NCBI GenBank assembly: GCA_022316685.1
Contig: JAKJHU010000155.1
Coordinates: 1 to 64,000 of the forward strand
Direction: 5' to 3'
DNA: 64,000 bases
Origin: Progne subis subis
Taxonomy: Eukaryota > Chordata > Aves > Passeriformes > Hirundinidae
A program made the translations under genes and the position numbers. Positions 34,501 through 46,453 of this stretch are shown in pieces. Position 1 is the stretch's first letter, and every line of letters begins with the position of its first letter. The notes beneath the pieces were generated by a model. That model ran no database searches. It was not told where the DNA came from and saw only the letters and a list, made by a program, of their open reading frames with translations.

Positions 34501-37260
34501 AATAAAGTCATCATATACTCATTCCTCCAAAGGAGGTAGAAAGATAATCAGAGCAGCAAAGTCCCCGCAGAGCTTTGCATGAGAAAAGGAAACTATTTAT
34601 ACCCGCACAGAACTTAATTAGATTTCTGATGAAATTCTGCATACTTTTTTTTTTTTTTTTTTGTACAGTAAGCACATATCTGCAAGAAATGCCCCGAGCC
34701 AGAATTCCCCAAAACAGCAGGGCTGACAGGCAGAAACCCACTCTCAGGGTAGCATTAGTCTTTCTTTTTCTTTTTTTTTTAAACATACAAGGGTTTGGGG
34801 TTTTTTTCAGTTGGTCAGTCAGTTGGTTGGTTGGTTGGTTTGGGCTTTTTTTACCCCTTTCCCTTAAATTACTCAGAATCACACTTGATTTATCCATTCT
34901 GCTGCTGATAATGCTGCTAAGCCTTTATATAGTGATTTCCATCTTCAAAGCCCCATACAAAACACTAATTAATCTCCACAGCCCCTGGTGTGCTGTACTA
35001 GGGGAAGATTTATTCCCATTGGTAGATGATAATAATTTGCCCTGGGTCACATCCCAACTTACTGGTAGCACCTTTTTTTTTTTTTTTTTTCGCCTTTTTG
35101 CCCCTGAATCCAGATCATGCTATTAGGAAACACAGTTTCCCTCCCATCAGGCAGAGTTACAGTAGATACAGTGGGCAATTTAGCCATCAGAAAAGCACCC
35201 AATCTTGCCTACTGGAACACACTGGACGTACATGACAAGAGTTGGTGATGCTGGGAAAACAGCTGGCTTACTGTCACAAGCAGCCAGTAACACTCATGTG
35301 TAATGTGAAGCACACTGACTTACATGACCCAGACCACCGCTGCCACAAGTACCTGGCTAACTGGCTAAGGTGTTGGTAAAAGCAGAAGAAAATTTGACTT
35401 TCTGCTTCATGTCAGGTCTTTGTACTATTCTTCTGTCATGGATTGCTACTGATTTTTTTGATCCTTCATCCTCCTGACAGTTATTGTCTTCACAGTTCCC
35501 TGTTTCAAGTTACTCTTGAGCCTTCACACAGGAATTCCCACTGAGGATGCAACTGGCATAGGAAGTGATCGACAACAGGGTAAAATGTCTTGGCTCATTT
35601 CTGGTGCACGTGTGTAAACTGCAATAACTCTTTTGTTCCACAGGCCCTAATACAGCTGACAGGAGCGTGACAGCACATTTTGCAGCTGTGGCCATTTGCA
35701 AGGGGACCTGTAGTAAGTCAATGTCTGAAATGGAAATCATATCAGATGTGGAACTCGCCAATCTTCTTCCTAGCAAGAAAGGGAGATGAAGAGAAGTACC
35801 TGTCCTAGGCTTGTTATTTACACTCCTTTTCTTACAAATGTTACATGTTTTGCTTCTTTGTAGAGATATTCTACCAAGGCACTGGTAAAGAACAGCCCTT
35901 TCCCCATGTCATTAACAGTCTAGTTAAAACCCATGATCTAGGTTAGATCTAGGTAATTGAAAGGTTAGAAAGAACAAGGTAAAGAAACTGTCAGATGATT
36001 GCAGAACAGCAGGAGGACAAGCAGCGTTGAAGAACTCTCCTGGTTTAATGGGACACCAAAGCCTCCCATCAACCATCATGGCCTTGATGCAAGAAGGTCC
36101 CACGCTGTACCACGTTCTCAGTCTGTGTACCACATTCAGGGGAAGAACCAGGTCTCATGAGTCCAGCATTTGTCCAGACAGTCTGTGTTCCAGCCGTGTT
36201 CACACGCCCTCAATTGTACTAACCCTCCAGAGAGGTTAATCTCAGCTCTGCTGAGACAGGCAGACGGAAACCCCAGCGGGCAGGAATTTCCCACTTAGCT
36301 TTGTACAGAGGAGCTGAGATCAGAGAAACACAAAGCCGTACCACACGTGCTGGATACTATGCAGCAGAAACTGTGCAAGAGTCACATACCAATAAGTAAC
36401 TTTCAGAGTGACAGAGAACAAGTAGACACACAGGCGCAATCAGGCATGTTGTTGGCTGCTTCCCAAAGCCAAGCAGGTTGATCATGAACCAACAACTTCA
36501 AAACTGTCTCCTTGACTGTCTCTTGTCTTTCCTATGTATATACTGCCCAACCCCTACCTAGCCAAGCCTTCAGAGTTGAATGAAAGCACAATGTTAGAGC
36601 ACTGAGACAAGAAGCCTGGGTAAATCAACATGTTTTCAACAGATTAGTGACTTTATCATTACACAGGAATTGCACAGTAGCTGTTTCCAGCTCCTTACAT
36701 GTTGGTAAGTTTTCCTGGACTGGTAACCGCTGGAGAAATTTTTGTACAGCTGAGCTGGGCACTCGTCACATACCTCATCAATCAAACTAAACAGAATCGT
36801 CGAAGTTGCTTTGTGAGGAATGATTTACAGTATTTTATTTGTATCCAAGTGTTGAGTTTGTGAAGCCTTCAGACTTTTTGCATAAGCTAGAGGACCAAGC
36901 TGAACTCTAATACAGAGGCAAAAATGATAACCCTTAGCAGCTTGCAGGCTAATGGTCAGGAGTTCAGGAGATGTGGGAGGAATGAATGCAGTACAGTTGA
37001 TTCTACAGAGACACAATGATCTGGAGAAGAATTAATTTTCCTTTCTCAAAGCATGTGAAAAAGACAACTTTTCTATTCATATGGCCAGAGATTCACTCTC
37101 CTGATCATCTATGCCTGGCTACAGGTAAATTAGGCTGGTGAAATCTTTGTTGAAGAGAAAAAAGGAGTATCCAAATGCACTGACAGGATATGGAACTTAT
37201 GTGGAAACTCCTAAATCACCAGGTAAGCTCTCTCAGATAAACCACTGATTGATCTCCTAC
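28581..37260 (-). other. AMBRA1: AMBRA1 intron before the terminal exon (8.7 kb)
   Basis: Bounded by donor GAAG|GTAGGA (minus strand, at 37260) and acceptor TTTTGCAG|GTGAAG (at 28581). It is AT-rich and holds the CR1 element at about 29690-30609 in reverse orientation to the gene. Two 18-base T runs (34645-34662 and 35073-35090) and a (GGTT)n stretch near 34820-34840 are also present. No additional exon is recognised. Remaining sequence is unremarkable. Confidence 0.85.
29690..30609 (+). mobile_element. CR1 LINE, 5'-truncated, 3' end intact
   Basis: The plus strand follows avian CR1 from within ORF2 to the 3' end. Landmarks are ATCTTTATCCATGATTTGGA, CTGGTGAGGCCAAGC, TTTTGGGCCCCTCACTACAA, then GGGTTGTTTAGCCTG and GGGGAGACCTTATCACTCTC. 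It ends with TTGGATTTGATGATCTTGGA, CCAACCTAAATGATTGTATG. Partial translation gives SLYSALVRPSL and FWAPHYKT, the C-terminal part of the CR1 reverse transcriptase protein, broken by stops and frameshifts. CR1 is a non-LTR retrotransposon that inserts without long target duplications, and most copies are 5' truncated like this one. It is inert and lies antisense inside the AMBRA1 intron. It is the best single marker of avian origin. Confidence 0.93.
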
Positions 37261-37454
37261 CTTCACCAGTCCCTGCAGAGGCGGATTCCTGCTCCTGTAC
37301 CTCCCTCTCTGTCTGAGTCTCGGCATTCTGTAGCTGAGGTGCCAAGGTCTGGGTACCCTGTGATGTCACAGAGGTGGGGGGATTTCGGGGTTGTAGGCCT
37401 ATGGCATTCATCAGGCCCATGTCCCTGTCTGTCCTCCATGTAGCTCTACTGGTT
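37261..37454 (-). CDS. AMBRA1: AMBRA1 exon with the dynein light chain TQT motifs
   Basis: Minus-strand exon between TCTCTTTTCAG|AACC and GGTGAAG|GTAGGA, 194 bases. It encodes [19 protein letters not shown], then [20 protein letters not shown], then [13 protein letters not shown] and a Glu/Ser/Ala-rich end. The two TQT motifs (37346-37354 and 37310-37318) are the known sites by which AMBRA1 binds DYNLL1/dynein light chain and is held on the cytoskeleton until autophagy is induced (family knowledge). The first base completes a Gly codon with the exon at 38985 and the last base starts a Gly codon with 28580. A second GT six bases upstream makes a tandem in-frame donor. The match to the mammalian protein is near identity in the core. 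Confidence 0.96.
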
Positions 37455-38984
37455 CTGAAAAGAGAGAAAAACAAGTTAGACCAGGCTCATCGGAGGCAAT
37501 GTGCCCAAGCAAGACTGAAACATGAACATGAGGCTCTCCTTGCCTCCACTTCAACCAGGCACCTACTTGCTACTGCGAGGATGGGGATGAAAGGAATTGT
37601 GACCTGCGTTCTTTTACACACGCTGGTTTCTTGAGTTTTAAGCCAAGGGAGTCTCAGATTCCACTCACCCTTCCACAGAAGCAGCGTGCCTTACAGGCAC
37701 AGAGAGATATCCCTGCAGATTCATTTAGCCTGCAGAACAACTGTCTTGGAGTCACTGCGTTGAGCAGGCAACGTGCAGAAGCACTGACACACACGAAACC
37801 TCCTGCACTGCAGGGCAGTTTTAACTGCCATTGATGCAGCCTGTACCCTTTTCCTCCTCTGGACTTCCTAGACTGTCAGCGTTACACATGAATGCACTCC
37901 AGCAGGCATTTCTGCCCATTCCAGTCAGACAGGAGAAATACTGTGTTCCAAAAGCAAACAACAGGAACCACCTCAAGGCTCATTAGCTTCTCAGACTCGA
38001 ACAGCCGGAGTGTACGATGCTACAGCTGAACCTTGACAATGCCTCAGTGCTCTTTTCTAAACTGACCTCTAAGTGCTGGGAATGATAAAGAGATTCAAGG
38101 AAAGACTGCCTCATTCACCATTTTTTTTTTCATAAGGCTTTGAAACCAGCTACACTTTTTTTGCTCTCTCTTTGAGCTAGCTCATTCTGAATCAGTATTT
38201 CTGCCTTCAAGCCTGCTATTATACCAGACTGAGTACGTACTGTCAAAAACTTAAGTAGTGGCAATATTCACTCATACAGCAAAGTAAAGAATCTCTACTG
38301 CTTATTTTTCACCCACAATCAGACAAGGGCTGTAGGACAGCCCAGACATTCGCCCTGTAAATAAGCTCACAACTTCCTTGGTATGCTGAATTGAGAAACA
38401 CAACTATCACCCTCTTGTTGAGAACAGCTGGCTTATGGAGGAGTACTTGTCACTATGGCAAGAAGCAATTGCCTGCAGCATCATCCTTGTGTTTAGAACA
38501 ACAACATGTGCATCACTGGACAGACTGAAACAGCCAATGGGGACATCAAGGGCTTTAGCTTTATTTTTAGAGTTTATTACTGAGAAACAACTGTCCCATG
38601 ACCAGCAATTAAAAAGATAAAAATCAGTAACCAGGTCAGCACCACAGATTTGCCCTTTTCTCTGTGAACTCCCCCATTCTTCAGCTACCCTCCAAAGACC
38701 ATTTGCTTTACATGGTGTTTTTGATGCATCAAGCATCATGATCCTCCCACAGCTGTTACTGGGGCCCTGAATGACACATGTACTTTACTAACACTGGCAC
38801 TTTTGGGCACTGAATGTCACTTGCTGGAAGAAGGCCAGCTGACCCAGCTAGGCAATGTCAAAGGGGGAGAAAATTGCATATTTAAAGCTGCCAGTGATAA
38901 GGGAACAAAGAAGTGATGTTTCCAGATCTAACAAAAACAGCAGAAAGGGTTAGGTCTTTCTAACCCAACACCCAGGAGACTCAC
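37455..38984 (-). other. AMBRA1: AMBRA1 intron (1.5 kb)
   Basis: Bounded by donor CCCGG|GTGAGT at 38984 and acceptor TTTTCAG|AACC at 37455 on the minus strand. No repeat family, RNA gene or extra exon is recognised in it. A short T-run occurs near 38120-38130. Confidence 0.9.
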
Positions 38985-39077
38985 CCGGGTCGCTCAGTAT
39001 TCCTGCTGCTGGAATGCACAGTGAAGACATTCTCATTCAGCTGGTCCCAGTGGTACTCAACTCCAGAGTTTAAGGCC
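38985..39077 (-). CDS. AMBRA1: AMBRA1 exon with the LC3-interacting (LIR) core
   Basis: Minus-strand exon of 93 bases between TTTTAAG|GGCC and CCCGG|GTGAGT. It encodes [17 protein letters not shown], then [13 protein letters not shown]. The WDQL core (39038-39049) corresponds to the LIR motif through which mammalian AMBRA1 binds LC3/GABARAP proteins during mitophagy (family knowledge; W and L are the key residues). Both are kept. The residue just before W is His here, where I recall Tyr in human. The Ser four residues before the EYHW block is also kept and lies in the segment reported to be phosphorylated near the LIR. The acceptor polypyrimidine tract is weak (AAG rather than CAG) but the reading phase joins exactly on both sides. 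Confidence 0.95.
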
Positions 39078-42000
39078 CTTAAAATGCCAAAGAAGGAAAA
39101 AATATTAGCATGACAGGACACTGTTCAAGCCAGCCCACATTACATCCCCACAATATGAAGAATAGTGTTGATTCCTGCCCCACAGAAACTGCAGATCTAG
39201 CTCAGTTCACATTTTCGTTAAAAGGGCTCATCAGAATAAAGCACCTTGCAAACACGGAGTGCTGTATTACCAGATTATTCTGGAATATTCCATTCATTTC
39301 AATTCAGTATTAGCACCAAGACACAGCAACAGGAGCAGAGAGATTTTCAGGAAATGAAGACATACAACTGTGTGTATAAAATCAGGTTACCCTAACTCCA
39401 AGTAACTAAACAAAGAATTGGAATGGAAAGGCCAATTCTCCCTGTGGTGTCTGCAAGCACTTCCCGCACAAGGTAATGGTCAGTAAGACACTGCTCTTAT
39501 TTAATTTCTTTGCAAATGATTCTCATTCTACCTATAAATAATCTTTATACATCCCTTTCGCCGACAGCCACTGTGGAGCAAGGACAGATGTACAGGATAT
39601 TTTAACAAGTTTCCACAGAAGAGCTTGTACTGCATCAACAAACAGCATGTGTGTCTGAAAAGTCTGAACTGGAATTTTACATTTAATAAATGGGTTGCTA
39701 TAATGCAACAGCCAACGCTCTGGAAACCTCTCACAGAGCATTTTCCCAAAAGATACACCAAATCAGGGATTACTAATCACAGAAACAGACAAGGTTATCA
39801 ACCACTGCTGAAGACAAGAGGCAATCACAGAAACAAACCCACCATAATGCTGCAAGTACACATCCCACCGAGAAGAGGGTGAGAACAAATCCAGCTTACT
39901 CTGTGCTGTACACAAATGTCATAGGACAGGCACTCACTACGCAGTCCAAGGCAGCACAGAGATCTCCCACCTATTGCTGTGTTCCACCTTCAGAAGCACT
40001 CTGGGCTGCATTACCATGGAAGGCAGCTCCTGGAGTGTTTTGCCACACCATGCTGACAGCTCATACGAGCTGGCCTGGGAGCTTTGAAATGGTGTTGTGT
40101 ATCACCACATGCTTGAGGGACTGCACACACCCATGGTGCTGGGTGGAGTTAGCAGTGCTGCACAGTGGTCATAGCAAGGCAAATTGGGGGGGGAACCCAA
40201 ACCAACAAAATAAGACCTGTGCAGACACAAGGGAACTGTGTCTGAAGAGCTGGACTTCCATCACCCTGCAGATGGTCTCAGAACTAGGGGTAGTCCCATA
40301 GCCTGAAGGAAGGATTCACAGCAAATAGTCAGTAGATGGGTAAGGCTCAGGCACATACGAGATGTTTTATGTACATATGGAAACTGTTGTCCCTGTAAAG
40401 AGATGACTCAGCAGAACTGAAAAGAACCCCAGCTTAGAGGATGCTGCAGGTCAGACATGCTGCAATGGGAAAGCAGTGTGTACTGGAGGCCTGGGGCTAG
40501 GCTGCCAGGATGACAGCACCCCAGGTTAGGACCCAGTTGAGGGATGAATAAAATCACACATGGAAGCTACAAGAAGTAACCAGCCATTGCTTTTTTATTT
40601 TTTGTGCTGAGCTACTCCTGTACTGCATTATACCCCAAGAAAGCAGCTGCCAGGGAGATGCTGATTTACAAAGGTTTCTGAGTTTACTGACAGATAGTAA
40701 CTTGTCACTAAAACTCTGTCCCTCTGGCTGCTCCATCTCCTGTACTGGCTGAGGCTTAGCTGTCACACTTTGCTGTCTGCAAAGAAGCATAGTTCCTAGG
40801 CAAGAGAGACTTCCTGACCTCGTGGTCAAAATTTCTGTAAAAAGTCTAGTGTGCTTGGTCTCTTCAGCTATTACACAACAGAGCTAAGCTGACCTGTGAT
40901 CTTTTCCCTCTTCTTCCACACATCTTCATGCTTCCCAAAGAACAGTCCCCCACAGCTACACACATGATTGGTATTCCTTGCCAATGTGTGCCTTAACTTG
41001 TCTTTGTCAGCTTGCCAGCTCCCAAGAAACCAGAAGACCACAAAGCTTTCCCCCAGGATGAGATGGGAGCTGACAACACCCCATTTCCTCTCTTCCCCCA
41101 AACATCGTCTTCTCCTACTGCACAGAAAGTCCAGCTCCTGCACACACACTTCTCTGAGTGGATCAATTTCATTTCTACAAAAGCATCATGGTGCCAAGCT
41201 GACACACAGTACAACAGATGAAAAGCTCCTGGTCATGCTCCTACCTGTTCTGCAGAGTCTCACTACTGTGCAGTTGAATTGTTGGACAGCAAAGTCCACT
41301 CTAACTCCATGCTGTCAGTTTGCACATGGTGAAATCAACAGGCATTCAATTTAACGCATAACTTTTCATATTGGTTTTAAATACTGCCATTTATCAACTG
41401 AGCTTTGCTGCCAGGGTCCTATTGGCTATTCCTTTACTGCCCGAGAATCACGGGCTTTGCATTCCTTCCCTCAAAGGAGGGCCGTAGCAGATGGTGCCAC
41501 TGCTCCTGCTGCTGACTCTGGGACCACTGATAAACAGGCTTAAGCCAAGGTCACTACACTTGGCCACGACGGGAGCCCACCATTCTCAGCACCACTTTAA
41601 CCTGGCTTTTTACTTTGGTCCAAGTGTGCCTCCCTGCTGGGTAAAGGAAGTGGTTCAGAATAAACAGCTGGCACTCCCTGCAGCAGCAAGCATCTTCACT
41701 GCTACCTTTCAGCAGTCTCTTCCTTTAGCCAGCTACACAACTTACCCTTTCCCAACTCTACCTCTTGCAAAAGCCATAAGGCCCTCAGCACCATCTTTGT
41801 CCTCTTTTATATGCATCTGTGTATCTCTGAGCTGGAATCCACATTGGTCTCTTCACAGCCTTAAGATCAGTATCAAGATGGCTCCTGATTAGGTTTTCGA
41901 GCCTTGAGATGATTGATTGAGCCTACAGAAGAGATGTTTCAGACTGCATCAAGATACAGTGAGGAGAGCATACACCTGAACTTAACAGAGGGCACTGGTT

Positions 42001-45000
42001 GGGCACTACCTTTTATATGAAGATTGCGATTTCTCTTCTTAATGAATCAAAATTTCATCTAAGAAATAATGCTATTGTGTGGGCTAAATGCCAGTTTTAA
42101 CACCATGCTTGCATCAGAAATTTTCACATAATCACACCTTAAACCAACTTCAGTACACAACAAGATGTGTGTGACAACCACAATTACCTTGGTTTAAATC
42201 AGATTTTCAATTAAGCTTAAGACTTGCTCTGGTTTAGCCACACCTATTTAAAATAGTGCAATCTCCCTTTTCAGAAAGCCTAAAGGTTTTTTAGCTCTCA
42301 TTGCAAAATACTGCTTGAATTTTGTAAATGAGCAGCCTTTCACAGTACGTTTCCCCGGAGATTAGCAAATCAAGGCCTGACTATTCACTCCAAAGAAGCA
42401 GAGCTTACACTGGAGAAATGAATATTTTTCAGGTAATGTAAGCATTTAACTTTTGCTTCATCAAACTCTAGACACAGAAATGCTAGAAGCACTTTACATT
42501 TTTCAAGGCATAAGGCAGAAGCTCTGCGTAGCATGGAGCCACTTGGATGTGGATGCAGTAAAAAGGACATTTGTTGCCCAGGGCTTTAGGGTGAAAAATT
42601 GCAATTCTCTGCACTGTGTCAGTCATGGACAGTGAAGTCCACTTAGTCAAGTTCTTACTTTCTTCCCTTTTATGGCTGTCACTAAGCTCTCTAAGCCCTC
42701 CCTGGAAATTTCCATTAGCTTTGTTACATGCAGAGCTGCTCACAGCCTGGATTTCCCAGCAGGGATCTGTTCTAAGATGGACTTTTCCTTCACGCTTGTG
42801 TCCAGCTCACATTATTAACGAGCTTGGAGAGGATGAAGGGCACAGACTTGCAGGCTCTGCTGAAAGTCAAATAAGGATCCAGAGTGGAGCCTGTTAAGTA
42901 CCGTGAGCCAACAACTTAACAAGCCTCTCCCTCTACATGGAGGTATTACCTACACAGCTCATTTATGTCTCCAGGAAGAAACTAGGACCAAGTACAAGGA
43001 ATTAAGGACAACTTTATTAACAAATGACAAGAGAGCTGAAATACAATTTACTGCATTTGCTTAACCACTGTTTGAAGGGTAAATTGACAAAGCACATGTC
43101 AGCACAAACAGACTCAGACATCTGGGTAACTCCCCCAGCTGGCATATCCAAAACTGGAAGTTGAAGGGTAGGAGGGATTAGGATGGAAATTCCCCAACTC
43201 TACCATAACAATACAGCTCTGGAACATGACAGCAAGACAAAACAACCCATAATTTACAAGTAGTGTATGCATGTCCAGGAAGGCATAAATAGCACTTATT
43301 ACCTTTTCACTTATATCATCAGGGGACGATTTAAGTGAAATCTGAAGAAGGCAGCAGCAACGAGCAAACACACTGCTCTCCTCCTTCAAATCCTGCCACA
43401 TGGTAAGGCCCAATAGCAGCCCACTTGTTTGCTATAGTACCGAATTAAATTTTGTTTACAACATTGCTGCCTGCAATCCCATCTAAAAATATCAGCACAA
43501 CTTCATTACCAGAATGAAGACTGTGGCAAGCCCAACACAGAAAGGAAGCTGCATGATGATGCATGCAACACACCTGATTTTCATGCTGCCAAGTTTGCTT
43601 CCTTCACAAAAGAAAATACTCCTTAAAGCTGATTTCTCAAATATATTGTCCATTCAAGATCACTAAATGCAAGCATACAAAACCAGATTAAGTTTACAAA
43701 GGATTTGAATTTCCCAAGACATGCTTTCTTCCCTTTGTGTAAACTTGTCCTTAAGTCATTCAAACTGTATCAAGGAAACAGAGTGAGCTACAAGAGAGCA
43801 AGGTGGCACTATGCTAAGGAACAGGAATCTATTGTCCTGGTTTGGGAAGGAAGAAGCAGCTCACAGTATCTCGTGCAGTGCAATGCAATGCTGGCCAGAT
43901 TCCAGATGCATCCTTGTCAGCAGCTCATTATCTCTTCTACCAGCGTGGTGATGATCAGCACAGCAAGCTCATCCTTAGCTCCCATGATTAGCTATGCAAC
44001 GGTATTGTTAGTACAAGGCAAAGTCTGGCACTCCCAGCAGCTGCCTGGATAGGAAAACAATAATTTCTAACGCCCTACTTCATAAATATTTAGCTTTCTG
44101 TGCAGGCGATGAACCACGTGCAGAGACAAATCCAAGTGAAAACTGGCTGCAGCGCAAACTGTATGGAACCAGCAAACGGGATTTCTGGAGTAAGCTGCAG
44201 GCCCACGTGTCACTAGCCAGGAGAAAGGCACGAGATCGAGTACAGGAATTCCAGGAACACAGGATCTGCAGTTTACGATCGGCAATCGCAGATATTTAAA
44301 TGACGTACGGCATCATCCTGTTCATCACATTGAGATGAATGAGGCATCTAAGAGCAGCGTCATTTTTACGCCCCACACAGCTACAACCCACTAATTTTCC
44401 AGAACCCTCAAGTTTTGCCTGTGTGAAAACCAGCAACCATGCAGAAACACACCCTGACACGTACTTGAATTGTCCAAGGTGCTGCAGAAGCAGGACAGCA
44501 AGCAGCTTGGTGCAGCTGGTAGCTGTGTGCCTGCTTCAGGGAGGGTGCCAACTCAGCTTGGAACACTTTGTGAGATGGCTGGTCCTGCTCATTCGATTGT
44601 GCAGTCCTGCCAGCTAGGTTAAATGTCAGGATTTTTGAAGATGCTGTATTCAAACTCACACCATTTATATGAGGTCAGCCCTAAAAAACTGGTGGCACCA
44701 GTAGCTAATTCAGTAGCTCTTCTGCCTCAACAATGTAAACACATACAGGTTTGCTCTGCCAGTGGTCACCTAAGGCTGGATCCAGTTCATGATCTTGTGG
44801 CCAGTGAATAATCAGATTTAGACAGAAGGCACACCCCTAACAGCCATCTTCCCTGAGCAAAAGTTTGGTATCTCACCTAAGGAAGAGAGTCATCAGTCAG
44901 CTAAGCTGGTACATACTTCAGAGAGAAAGAAGAGGGAGTGAAAGAAAACACAGATTAATACAATAAGAAGAACACAAACAGTTCAGTTTTTTCTGATCCA

Positions 45001-45799
45001 CAGGACCACTGTGGCTAAAAACTAAGTGACTTCAGGAGTCAGCATTAGCAACCTGCCTACGTTTGCATGTAGAAGATAAGCAGACTCATAAAATAATTTG
45101 AAAAGGACGACGCACTACCAGAAAGCATTATGAGGAATTTGTCTTATATTCCATGAGAGAAGTATTCAATTAAGAATCAGCCTTCCAACACATTCAACAG
45201 GAGTAACAAATGGAAATTCAGCACTAAAACAATGACAGAGCAAAAAGAAAAGAGTTTAGTATGAAAGAGTGAATGTTTGATTATCTTGGGACTCAAGTAC
45301 AAATATTGAGGTTGAGGGTGCTGCCCTTAAAGAATGCAAGGCTGCACAGAAAAACCTGTGTTGAAAATTAGGACAAGAAAAGTCCCTCTCAGATGGCCTT
45401 CATTCTTCTGCCAAAACACCAAAACAGTTTTTAAAATAGATTTCCTCAGAAATCTACACACATTACTGTCATGTAAACACACTGTGTTTTCATACAGAAT
45501 GACATAGGAAGTTGTAACTTGTATCATGTTTATGAGAAAAAGAGCACAGCACCCAGGCCAAGTAGCCTGGAATAAACAAGGCAGAAATAGACCAAGTAAG
45601 AATTTCTTGACTTTTCACTGGTTTTCTTCTCACTAAATCTTGACAGTATATCATGGTTTCCTCTGTATCTGGCTCCAACCACACCAAGCAGCAGGTGGGG
45701 ACTCCTCTGGAAGGTAAATAAGATTCCAGATCCTCAGATTCCAGGACTTCAAACAAGCACAATTCAGCTTGATATTGTCATAGACGCAGCTCTAAAGAT

Positions 45800-46020
45800 G
45801 GAAAGCTTGCTTAAGTCCTCTAAATACCTAAAGACTTGTTAACTGCCTTAAGTGATTACAGGCATACTATACTCCAAATAAGCTTTGAACCCTTAGAATA
45901 TCTTAGGCTGTTTAAGATCTATCAGCTTTTCCAGTGGCTTAGACAATTTAGGCTGTTAGGAATCTTTGGAGGAGTGCAAATTGCTTACACCTTCTAAGGC
46001 CTTAAAACATCTTAAACTGC
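45800..46020. repeat. Degenerate short-motif repeat region
   Basis: Imperfect recurrences of an ATCTTAGGCTG-like core (near 45899, 45947 with ATTTAGGCTG, and 46009 with ATCTTAAACTG) are mixed with several CCTTAAGTG/CTTAGA variants over about 220 bases. This may be a decayed minisatellite. Copy boundaries are not clear. Confidence 0.3.
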
Positions 46021-46398
46021 TACAACTGTTCATAGCCAAAGTCACTCTTTTGTCACATTTGAACTTCCATTACTGTTTTAGCAGAAACTAACATTAATGA
46101 AGTAGGCTTGTTTTGTAGATATTACACCACCAAACTAAACCAGGAAAATGCATCTAGAAAGGAGAAAGCAATAACAAAATAAATGTTTAAAATTAGCAAG
46201 CATAGCAAATGCTTATTTTTAATAGAACAATGGAATGTGCACACACAAAGCTGCCAAAGCTCCAGAACCAAGAACTCGGTTTGGTCAAATCTCAATGAGA
46301 TCCACAGGGCAAGCAAAGTTTTATATTTTTAATCTTCGGCAGCTTTGAAATTATCCAACTAAAAAGTATTCAGTTTAGCATACAGGGGAAACCACCTC

Positions 46399-46399
<1 letters not shown>

Positions 46400-46451
<52 letters not shown>
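46400..46451 (+). repeat. 52-base poly(A) tract
   Basis: Uninterrupted run of 52 A followed by TAAATCAG. It lies inside an AMBRA1 intron, where it would be poly(U) in the pre-mRNA. No retrocopy is recognised upstream. A run this long is also liable to length error in assembly. Confidence 0.9.
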
Positions 46452-46453
<2 letters not shown>

